From Acidobacteriota bacterium (GTDB taxonomy: Bacteria; Actinomycetota; Actinomycetes; Actinomycetales; Micrococcaceae), in assembly GCA_019352125.1 (NCBI GenBank), contig JABBNV010000038.1, forward strand, positions 2,301 to 16,287: a DNA stretch of 13,987 bases. The letters are read 5' to 3'. Positions 6,590-12,927 of this stretch are shown piece after piece. The notes below the pieces were generated by a model, which saw only the letters and a program-made list of their open reading frames with translations, was not told where the DNA came from and searched no databases. Within the stretch, counting starts at the first letter, position 1, and the number at the start of each line of letters is the position of its first letter. The position numbers and the translations under genes were made by a program.

Positions 6590-7540
6590 TTAGTTGGCTC
6601 CTTCGTCGGTGTACTTCGTAGATCCGGCCGCCGTGGCCAGAAGTTCTTTAGCAGCGTCCAGATCTGCAGGCGTCCTAACAGCCACGGTAGCAACTCCGGG
6701 CATCCCGCGCTTGGCGAGTCCTGCCAGTGTTCCAGCCGGAGCCAATTCAATAACTCCTGTGACCCCCAGCGCCAGCATGGTTTCCATGCATAGATCCCAG
6801 CGAACGGGCCGTGACACCTGTGCAATCAAGCTATTCAGCGCCTGCGCACCATCGCTCACGCGGCCGCCGTCGTAGTTGGAGAGCAGCACGCTGGTAGGCG
6901 TTGCCGGCGTCAGAGTGGGGGCCAATTGCTCCAAAACGTTGACGGCGGGGCGCATGTGTTCCGTGTGAAAGGCTCCAGCAACTGCCAACGGAATGACGCG
7001 GGCCTTGGCCGGTGGGTTTGCACTTAGCGCGGCTAGCTGCTCCATGGTGCCGGCCGCAACAGTTTGGCCCTTGCTGTTCATATTGGCCGGGGTGAGTCCG
7101 GCAGCCGTGATGGCGTCCATGACGTCAGAGGGGTCTCCGCCCACCACTGCACTCATTCCGGTGGGCCGGGTCGCAGCAGCTTCTGCCATGGCGTTGGCTC
7201 GCGTGCGCACAAACGTCATCGCATCTGATTCCGTGAGCACGCCAGCCAGCGTGGCGGCGGTAATCTCGCCCACGGAGTGGCCGCTTACTACCGTATCGTG
7301 CGTCGGTTGCCCACCCAATAGTGCCTGGGCCGTCAGTAATCCGGCGGCAACTATCAAGGGCTGGGCGACGGCCGTGTCCTTGATGGTCTCGGCGTCCGAG
7401 GTGGTTCCGTGCGCAGCAAGATCCAGCTGAGCAACCTCGCTCAGTCGGGCAAGATGCTCAGGAGCGGAGGGCAGTTCCAGCCACGGGGCCAGGAAGCCTG
7501 GGGTCTGAGAACCCTGGCCCGGGCAAACGATTGCAATCAC
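6590..7540 (-). CDS. fabD: Malonyl-CoA:ACP acyltransferase
   Basis: FabD transfers malonyl groups from CoA to ACP, feeding FabH and FabF. The 316-residue protein begins IAIVCPGQGSQTPGFL, the family's oxyanion-loop signature (GQGSQ at 8-12). The nucleophile is S89 in GHSVGE, the malonyl carboxylate-binding arginine is R114 (in RTRANAM), and the catalytic histidine is H192 in AGAFHTEHM. The start is GTG at 7538-7540, the only start that fits the conserved N terminus. It is the first gene of the four-gene synthase run. A 95-base region in front of it holds a 17-bp dyad and lies beyond the end of the PucR-type regulator gene, so it is the most likely site of transcriptional control. Confidence 0.97.
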   Translation of the reverse strand: MIAIVCPGQGSQTPGFLAPWLELPSAPEHLARLSEVAQLDLAAHGTTSDAETIKDTAVAQPLIVAAGLLTAQALLGGQPTHDTVVSGHSVGEITAATLAGVLTESDAMTFVRTRANAMAEAAATRPTGMSAVVGGDPSDVMDAITAAGLTPANMNSKGQTVAAGTMEQLAALSANPPAKARVIPLAVAGAFHTEHMRPAVNVLEQLAPTLTPATPTSVLLSNYDGGRVSDGAQALNSLIAQVSRPVRWDLCMETMLALGVTGVIELAPAGTLAGLAKRGMPGVATVAVRTPADLDAAKELLATAAGSTKYTDEGAN

Positions 7541-7591
7541 AGTATCCAGCTTTCCAAACAGTGGTCCGATTCTTCGGTGTCGGCGCGTACC

Positions 7592-7625
7592 AACCTAGTG
7601 AGGTCATGTTGTAGGAAGTCTACAA
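7592..7625 (-). promoter_or_regulatory. Candidate fabD promoter with regulator dyad
   Basis: A perfect dyad TTGTAG-N5-CTACAA spans 7609-7625 in the 95-base region between the regulator gene and fabD. On the minus strand TAGGTT (7592-7597) fits an actinobacterial TANNNT -10 element. The -35 position would then fall at about 7615-7620, inside the dyad, with a poor -35 sequence. An operator overlapping the -35 suits a promoter controlled by the adjacent FasR/MabR-type protein. The dyad is seen; the -10 assignment and the identity of the binding protein are inference. Confidence 0.45.
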
Positions 7626-7635
7626 GTTTATGACT

Positions 7636-8907
7636 CTACCCGCCTCTAGATTCTGGGCGTGGCGTCTGCCTTTCACTGGAGGTATTCACCGAGGGCGCCA
7701 GCCTACCTACTAGCAGCGCTACCTGCAGAACAAAGGCCTCGCGGGGGAGCAGGGGGTCCCAGCCAGTTACGTCCATAACTCGCCGCAGCCGGTACCGAAC
7801 AGTATTGGCGTGTACAAACAATTCTCTGGCGGTAGCCTCCAACGAATGTCCCAAGGACAAGTAGGCGGAAAGTGTTTCCACCAACCCGTTAGATGCTGCG
7901 ATCAAAGGTCTGTAGATATTTTTGATTAGTGCGCGCCGGGCCGCCTCGTCTCCTGCCACCACTCGCTCCGGCCAGAGGTCATCAGCCGCTACGGGGCGCG
8001 GGGCAGATGGCCAGGCTTTGGCGACGGCAAAACCTGCAAGGGCAGCCTGGGCGGATGCTCCCGCTTCCATCAGCGAGTCCGCCAATGGCCCAAACACCAC
8101 TGGCCCGGGTCCAAAGAGTTCGCTCAGTCGTAGATAGGTGGGCTCCTGTTCGGCCACGCCGCCCAGCACCAGAATGAGGCGATTCCCTTGGATGCCCACC
8201 AGCACATCCTCGGCAAATCTGGCAGCGGATCGGCGAAGTTCCGATACAAAGGACGCGTCAGTTTCGGGCGGGGAGGAGCCAACCATCACGGTGAACCGGC
8301 CAGTAGATTTCCAGCCGAGCGCAGCCACCCGGGAGCGCAGGGCATCGGAATTTTCCCCGCGCAACACTGCATCTACCACCAGAGCTTCGAGTCGGGTGTC
8401 CCAGGACCCTCGGGCTTCCGCGGCCCGCGCATAGACGTCCGCGGCGGCAAAGGCTACTTCGCGGGAATAGCGCAGCACGGCAACGCGCAAATCAGCCTGT
8501 TCAGCCTTGGGCGCAAGTTCCGGAACGTGATCCTCTACCACCGCCACCACGGTGCGGATTAGCTGCAGAGCTTTCTGCAAGGAAATGGAGCGAGTCAGCT
8601 CAGTGGGCGCTGTGCCAAAAACATCAGTAAGGACCCACGACGGCGATGACGGGTGCTGATACCAGGAAACGAACGCGGCGATGCCGTTTTGCGCCACCAT
8701 ACCGAGAGCGGATCGTTCGGCTGCGCTAAGTTTTCGATACCACGGGAGCGTGGAATCCAGTTCCTTAAGGGTCATTGTGGATAAGTGACCAACATTGGAA
8801 CGCAATTTTTGAAGGGTAGCGCTGGCCGCCGTCGTCGTAGCGCCAGACCGTGCTGACGTTGTCTGGCTCGGCTTCTTGGGGCCAGTGCCCTTCGCTGACT
8901 CTGACAT
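7636..8907 (-). CDS. fasR: PucR/FasR-type transcriptional regulator of fatty acid synthesis
   Basis: This is a cytosolic DNA-binding protein with a C-terminal PucR-type helix-turn-helix. Counting from the ATG at 8907 (423 residues), the recognition region is at about 340-380 and contains ELFVHANTVRYRLRRV, followed by the family's AFVLQVALLVGRL. The middle part (about 170-320) is a GGDEF-like or diguanylate-cyclase-derived fold typical of PucR regulators, without catalytic motifs. Residues 1-35 are low in complexity. Known relatives in the same position are FasR of Streptomyces, an activator of fabD-fabF, and MabR (Rv2242) of Mycobacterium tuberculosis, between aceE and fabD. Its gene order here supports the same role. 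An upstream in-frame GTG (8931) is possible, but it lies inside the aceE-fasR hairpin; neither start has a good ribosome site. Confidence 0.88.
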   Translation of the reverse strand: MSESAKGTGPKKPSQTTSARSGATTTAASATLQKLRSNVGHLSTMTLKELDSTLPWYRKLSAAERSALGMVAQNGIAAFVSWYQHPSSPSWVLTDVFGTAPTELTRSISLQKALQLIRTVVAVVEDHVPELAPKAEQADLRVAVLRYSREVAFAAADVYARAAEARGSWDTRLEALVVDAVLRGENSDALRSRVAALGWKSTGRFTVMVGSSPPETDASFVSELRRSAARFAEDVLVGIQGNRLILVLGGVAEQEPTYLRLSELFGPGPVVFGPLADSLMEAGASAQAALAGFAVAKAWPSAPRPVAADDLWPERVVAGDEAARRALIKNIYRPLIAASNGLVETLSAYLSLGHSLEATARELFVHANTVRYRLRRVMDVTGWDPLLPREAFVLQVALLVGRLAPSVNTSSERQTPRPESRGG

Positions 8908-8921
8908 TCTTTGAGCATAGG

Positions 8922-8967
8922 TGGGCTGCACCGATTTGACCTAGTTGGCCGTGACCGGTGCAGCCCA
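8922..8967 (-). promoter_or_regulatory. Stem-loop between aceE and the regulator gene
   Basis: Perfect 12-bp arms, TGGGCTGCACCG (8922-8933) and CGGTGCAGCCCA (8956-8967), enclose a 22-base loop. The arms fill most of the short gap between the aceE stop and the regulator start. No T run follows, so this may be a U-less terminator for aceE, a leaky attenuator, or a structure limiting translation of the regulator. The alternative GTG start of the regulator is part of the distal arm. Confidence 0.7.
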
Positions 8968-8979
8968 TCCGCCGCGTGT

Positions 8980-11721
8980 CTAGCTATCGCCGCCGGCGTT
9001 GCCGGTGGTTCCGGCGTTGACGTCGTTGAGCTGGTATCTGTTGATGGCTTCCTGAGGTGCCTTCGCGTCGACTTCGCCGCGCTTGGCCAACATTTCCAGG
9101 GCGCGAACCACGACAGAGTGTGCGTCGATTTTGAAGAATCGGCGTGCAGCTGCGCGGGTGTCCGAGAACCCGAATCCGTCGGCACCTAGAGTGGCGTATT
9201 CGTTGGGGATAAACTGGCGGATCTGGTCTGGGACAGCCTTCATGTAGTCGGTAACGGCTACGATCGGGCCAGTGGCGCCAGCTAGCTGTTCCGTCACAAA
9301 GGGGGTCCGTGCTGGTTCGTCCGGGTTGAGGAAGGCATGTTCTTCAGCGGCCAGACCATCCCGACGCAGTTCGTTCCAGGACGTTACGGACCAAACATCT
9401 GCCGAGACTCCCCATTCATCAGCAAGAATTTGCTGCGCCTCAAGAGCCCAGGGTACAGAAACGCCGGAGGCCAACAACTGAGTCCGGGGTCCGTCGATGG
9501 TGGCGGGCTTGAGAAGGTAGATACCCTTCTTGACGCCCTCAACATCCAGGTTCTCCGGTAGCGCGGGCTGAAGGATCGGCTCGTTGTAGACAGTGATGTA
9601 GTACATGTAGTTGTGGTCGTCGGAGTCAGGGCCGTACATGCGCTCCAACCCATCGCGCACAATGATGCCGATTTCGTAGCCGTAGGCCGGGTCAAAGGTC
9701 TTCACCGCAGGGTTGGTGGACGCGAGAATGGGGGAGTGACCATCTGCGTGCTGGAGGCCCTCGCCCGTGAGCGTGGTGCGGCCAGCAGTGGCACCGATGA
9801 TGAACCCGCGTGTCATTTGGTCACCTGCGGCCCAGAAGGAGTCTCCTGTGCGCTGGAATCCGAACATGGAGTAGAACACGTAGACGGGGATCAGTGCTTC
9901 GCCATGGGTGGCGTAGGACGTTCCGGCCGCAGTGAATGCGGCTACTGAACCGGATTCGTTGATACCAGCGTGAACAATTTGCCCCGAAATGGACTCCTTG
10001 TAAGCCAACACCAGGTCGCGGTCAACGGAAAGGTAATTCTGCCCATTGGGGTTGTAAATTTTCGCCGTCGGGAAGAACGCATCGATGCCGAAGGTACGTG
10101 CCTCGTCCGGGATGATCGGCACAATCCGCTGACCAATGCCCTTGTCCCGCATCAGGTCCTTGAGGAGCCTGACGAAGGCCATGGTGGTGGCAGCAAGCTG
10201 CTTGCCTGAACCGCGGTTGGCTACGTCATAGACCTTGTCTGCGGGCAGCTCCAGCGCGGTGTGCTCGTGGCGACGCTCGGGAACAAATCCGCCCAACGTG
10301 TGGCGGCGCTCCAGCAGGTATTTGATTTCCGGTGCGTCCGCCCCTGGGTGGTAGTACGGGGGGCGGTAGGGATCCGCTTCGAGCTGCTCGTCAGTGATGG
10401 GAATCCGCAGGTGGTCACGGAACCCCTTCAAATCTCCTAGAGTGAGCTTCTTCATCTGATGCGTGGCGTTGCGGCCCTCGAAGTGGGTTCCCAGACCGTA
10501 GCCCTTAACGGTGTGCGCCAAAATAACGGTCGGCTTGCCCTTGAACTCAATGGCTGCCTTGTATGCGGCGTACACCTTGCGGTAGTCATGACCGCCGCGC
10601 TTCAGACCCCAAATTTCATCGTCACTCAGGTGAGCAACCATCTCTTTGGTCTGCGGGGTCTTACCGAAGAAGTGCTCGCGCACAAATCCACCGGACTCGG
10701 CCTTGTACGTCTGGTAATCGCCGTCCACCGTGTTGTTCATAATGTCCACGAGCGCGCCGTCGTCGTCCTTGGCAAGGAGGCCATCCCACTCGCGGCCCCA
10801 GAGAACCTTGATAACGTTCCAGCCTGCGCCGCGGAAGAATGCTTCCAGTTCCTGGACAATCTTGCCGTTGCCTCGAACCGGCCCATCCAAGCGTTGGAGG
10901 TTGCAGTTGATAACGAAATTGAGGTTATCGAGCTTGTCGTTAGCCGCCAGCTGCAGCAAACCACGTGATTCCGGTTCGTCCATTTCGCCGTCGCCCAAGA
11001 ATGCCCACACCTGCTGGTCAGAGGTGTCCTTGATGCCGCGGTTGTGCAGATAGCGGTTGGACTGCGCCTGGTAGATCGCGTTCATGGGGCCAATACCCAT
11101 GGAAACGGTGGGGAATTCCCAGAACTCAGGCATCAACCGGGGGTGCGGGTAGGAGGAAAGTGCGTGGCCTTCCTTGGACTTTTCCTGCCGGAATCCGTCC
11201 AGGTCCTCCTCCGTGAGCCGTCCTTCCAAGAAAGCGCGGGAATACATTCCGGGAGAAGCATGGCCCTGGAAGAAAACCTGATCTCCACCGCCGGGGTGAT
11301 TCTTACCGCGGAAGAAGTGATTGAAGCCAACCTCGTACAGGGTGGCAGCCCCCGCATAGGTGGAAATGTGACCGCCAACGCCAATGTCAGGCCGCTGCGC
11401 GCGGTGCACCATGATGGCAGCATTCCAGCGCAGCCAGGCGCGGTACTTACGCTCAATTTCTTCATCCCCGGGGAACTCAGGTTCCTGATCGGAGGGGATA
11501 GTGTTCACATAATCAGTGGTGGTCACCATCGGCACGCCAACGGACTGCGCCCCGGCACGCTGCAGCAAGGACCGCATCACGAAGGCTGCACGAGCCGTCC
11601 CCTGAGCCTTAATCAGCTCATCCAACGACTCCAACCACTCAGCGGTCTCACTCGGATCACTGTCAGGAAGCTGATTCGCCAACCCCGACAAAATACCCGA
11701 ATCAAAATCTCCAACAGCCAC
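8980..11721 (-). CDS. aceE: Pyruvate dehydrogenase E1 component, homodimeric type
   Basis: AceE decarboxylates pyruvate with thiamine diphosphate and passes the acetyl group to the E2 lipoyl domain. At 913 residues it matches the homodimeric alpha-2 E1 family (E. coli 887, corynebacteria about 920). The cofactor-binding motif starts at G243 (GDGEMDEPES) and ends with the INCN asparagines (272, 274). H118 (GGHIS) and H154 (FQGHASPGMY) correspond to active-site histidines of the E. coli enzyme, and the transketolase-like central and C-terminal domains are intact. The start is GTG with AAAGG six bases upstream. No E2 or E3 gene is adjacent, which is usual in actinobacteria. It is divergent from the DUF3052 operon across about 295 bases and runs toward the fatty acid regulator. 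Confidence 0.98.
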   Translation of the reverse strand: MAVGDFDSGILSGLANQLPDSDPSETAEWLESLDELIKAQGTARAAFVMRSLLQRAGAQSVGVPMVTTTDYVNTIPSDQEPEFPGDEEIERKYRAWLRWNAAIMVHRAQRPDIGVGGHISTYAGAATLYEVGFNHFFRGKNHPGGGDQVFFQGHASPGMYSRAFLEGRLTEEDLDGFRQEKSKEGHALSSYPHPRLMPEFWEFPTVSMGIGPMNAIYQAQSNRYLHNRGIKDTSDQQVWAFLGDGEMDEPESRGLLQLAANDKLDNLNFVINCNLQRLDGPVRGNGKIVQELEAFFRGAGWNVIKVLWGREWDGLLAKDDDGALVDIMNNTVDGDYQTYKAESGGFVREHFFGKTPQTKEMVAHLSDDEIWGLKRGGHDYRKVYAAYKAAIEFKGKPTVILAHTVKGYGLGTHFEGRNATHQMKKLTLGDLKGFRDHLRIPITDEQLEADPYRPPYYHPGADAPEIKYLLERRHTLGGFVPERRHEHTALELPADKVYDVANRGSGKQLAATTMAFVRLLKDLMRDKGIGQRIVPIIPDEARTFGIDAFFPTAKIYNPNGQNYLSVDRDLVLAYKESISGQIVHAGINESGSVAAFTAAGTSYATHGEALIPVYVFYSMFGFQRTGDSFWAAGDQMTRGFIIGATAGRTTLTGEGLQHADGHSPILASTNPAVKTFDPAYGYEIGIIVRDGLERMYGPDSDDHNYMYYITVYNEPILQPALPENLDVEGVKKGIYLLKPATIDGPRTQLLASGVSVPWALEAQQILADEWGVSADVWSVTSWNELRRDGLAAEEHAFLNPDEPARTPFVTEQLAGATGPIVAVTDYMKAVPDQIRQFIPNEYATLGADGFGFSDTRAAARRFFKIDAHSVVVRALEMLAKRGEVDAKAPQEAINRYQLNDVNAGTTGNAGGDS

Positions 11722-11792
11722 AGCAAGCCTTTCCTAGCAACGTCCAATGTGCGTCGTGGAATTAGCCAAAGACGCTCCGTACTTACTGTAGT

Positions 11793-11804
11793 CCGCCTAG
11801 GCGG
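11793..11804. repeat. Perfect 12-bp palindrome upstream of aceE
   Basis: CCGCCTAGGCGG reads the same on both strands. Its position upstream of aceE suits an operator for a dimeric regulator, but no partner protein is encoded nearby other than the FasR-like one. Confidence 0.45.
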
Positions 11805-11917
11805 GTCTCGAGTAGTCGGCGAATCCATGCGGTATGTTGAGCCGGGCTATAAGCTAAAGATGTAAGTAAGGGCTAGCTGTCACCAAGAAGTTATCTCTCA
11901 TCTCTGGGCAGTACCTT

Positions 11918-11931
11918 GAACGGAAACGTTC
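11918..11931. repeat. Short inverted repeat upstream of the DUF3052 gene
   Basis: GAACG and CGTTC flank GAAA. The repeat is short but sits where an operator for the DUF3052-ahpE-sirtuin operon would be expected. Confidence 0.3.
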
Positions 11932-12004
11932 TAGGGTGTTGGCTGGTACGAAGACGCAGTGCTGGCTAGGTACAGCGGAAGAAATGGCGGATTTCGCCGT
12001 GAGC

Positions 12005-12010
12005 AGGAGG
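12005..12010 (+). promoter_or_regulatory. Consensus Shine-Dalgarno site that decides the DUF3052 start
   Basis: AGGAGG is followed by six bases and then GTG at 12017. Two in-frame upstream candidates lack a properly spaced site: GTG 11936 has none, and ATG 11984 has only GGAAG two bases away. Confidence 0.85.
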
Positions 12011-12016
12011 ATTGAC

Positions 12017-12436
12017 GTGAGCGAGGCCGACGCCGGCACAGTAGTAAATGTGGCGGGCAAATTGGGTTTCAAGCAGGGGGATCTAATTAAGGAGTTCGGC
12101 TACGACGATGACGTTGATTTCGATCTTCGCGACAGCATTGAGGACTTAATTGGTTCAGAAATGCTGGACGAAGACGATCACGACGTAGTTGATTCCGTCC
12201 TCTTGTGGTGGCGGGCCGACGACGGCGATCTGGTGGACGCCTTGGTGGATTCCCTCACTACGTTGGAGGATGGCGCCGTGGTATGGGTCCTGACACCCAA
12301 GTCCGGCCGCGAAGGTTACGTTCCGCCTGCCGATATCCAAGATGCTGCGCCCACGGCTGGGCTGCATTCAACCACCTCCGTTGCCGTGAGCAACGATTGG
12401 GCAGCTACCCGTTTGGTTCCCCGGAAAAAGAAGTGA
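12017..12436 (+). CDS. DUF3052 family protein of unknown function
   Basis: This 139-residue cytosolic protein belongs to DUF3052, an actinobacterial family that includes Rv2239c of M. tuberculosis, also close to ahpE and aceE. Seen in order: a small N-terminal segment KLGFKQGDLIKEFGYDDDVD (15-34), a very acidic stretch (29-59), VLLWWRADDGDLVDALVDSL (61-80), and VVWVLTPKSGREGYVPPADI (88-107). The end is APTAGLHSTTSVAVSNDW and then TRLVPRKKK. The acidic middle and basic tail may favour protein or nucleic acid contacts, but no function is known. The start is GTG, chosen by the perfect AGGAGG. Its stop overlaps the ahpE start by four bases (GTGA), so the two are translationally coupled. Confidence 0.9.
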   Translation: MSEADAGTVVNVAGKLGFKQGDLIKEFGYDDDVDFDLRDSIEDLIGSEMLDEDDHDVVDSVLLWWRADDGDLVDALVDSLTTLEDGAVVWVLTPKSGREGYVPPADIQDAAPTAGLHSTTSVAVSNDWAATRLVPRKKK

Positions 12437-12927
12437 CGACTACCTCCGCCGCGGTTCCTGAGTGGGCGCTGCGGGGGTTGCCCTCTGTCGGGGACCCGGC
12501 GCCGGATTTTGCGTTGGACAATCAGTACGGCCAGCCGGTGACTCTCTCAGCCCTGCGCGGTGGCCCTGTACTCGTGGTCTTTTATCCGTTCGCTTTCTCG
12601 CCCATCTGCAGCAGCGAATTGGGTCAGTTGCGTGACGAGCTGCCATCTTTCCCTGCAGGAACACGGATTCTGGCTGTATCTGTGGACAGCAAGTACAGCT
12701 TGCGCTCCTATGCGGCGGCCCAGGAACTTCCCTTTGACCTGCTGGCGGATTTTTGGCCGCACGGGGACGTCGCCCGGAGCTACGGCATATTGGATCTTGA
12801 GCGCGGCACAGCCAGGCGTGCCACCTTTGTTCTCGATCAGGCTGGAGTAGTGCGGGACGTGATTGCCGCAGAATCTGGCACTGCGCGCCCTCTGGCCGCC
12901 TACCATGACGCATTGGCGCAGCTATGA
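12433..12927 (+). CDS. ahpE: AhpE-type one-cysteine peroxiredoxin
   Basis: AhpE reduces hydroperoxides and peroxynitrite in the cytosol. The 164-residue protein has a thioredoxin-fold start (PSVGDPAPDFALDN, 17-30) and the peroxidatic motif YPFAFSPICSSEL with C59, P52 and S56 (Ser in place of the more usual Thr). The conserved arginine is R129 in ARRATFVLD. C59 is the only cysteine, so it must use an external thiol such as mycothiol/mycoredoxin or thioredoxin for recycling, as known for mycobacterial AhpE. The start is GTG at 12433, overlapping the DUF3052 stop. The open frame continues upstream inside the DUF3052 gene, but that part has no family similarity. Its stop overlaps the sirtuin start (ATGA). 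Confidence 0.93.
   Translation: MTTTSAAVPEWALRGLPSVGDPAPDFALDNQYGQPVTLSALRGGPVLVVFYPFAFSPICSSELGQLRDELPSFPAGTRILAVSVDSKYSLRSYAAAQELPFDLLADFWPHGDVARSYGILDLERGTARRATFVLDQAGVVRDVIAAESGTARPLAAYHDALAQL

Larger units (their letters stand above)
11722..12004. promoter_or_regulatory. Divergent control region between aceE and the DUF3052 operon
   Basis: This stretch of about 280 bases carries no gene and must hold the promoters for both directions. Structures seen are a perfect 12-bp palindrome CCGCCTAGGCGG (11793-11804), about 72 bases before the aceE start, and an inverted repeat GAACG-GAAA-CGTTC (11918-11931), about 85 bases before the DUF3052 start. TATAAG (11848-11853) resembles a -10 element on the plus strand but lacks a matching -35. 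No promoter can be placed with confidence on either strand. An open frame from GTG 11936 runs into the DUF3052 gene, but it has no ribosome site. Confidence 0.6.

Noticed and set aside
6586..6825. 80-codon upstream extension of the fabH frame
   Set aside because: It overlaps fabD in another frame and has no KAS III similarity; ATG 6585 just after the fabD stop gives the family N terminus.
6993..7430. 145-codon open frame on the plus strand with an apparent hydrophobic stretch
   Set aside because: It is fully antisense to fabD. The Ala/Val/Ser-rich text is a shadow of the fabD codons.
11848..11853. TATAAG as a -10 element for the DUF3052 operon
   Set aside because: There is no acceptable -35 at 16-18 bases, and the leader would be about 150 bases long. 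Kept only as a remark in the control-region entry.
11044..11865. 273-codon open frame on the plus strand
   Set aside because: It lies antisense to the 5' half of aceE and to the aceE promoter region. It has no recognisable domain and no ribosome site, and such antisense frames are frequent in GC-rich genes.
12205..12432. Upstream extension of the ahpE frame
   Set aside because: It lies within the DUF3052 gene and has an Arg/Gly-rich shadow composition; GTG 12433 overlaps the DUF3052 stop and gives the standard peroxiredoxin length.
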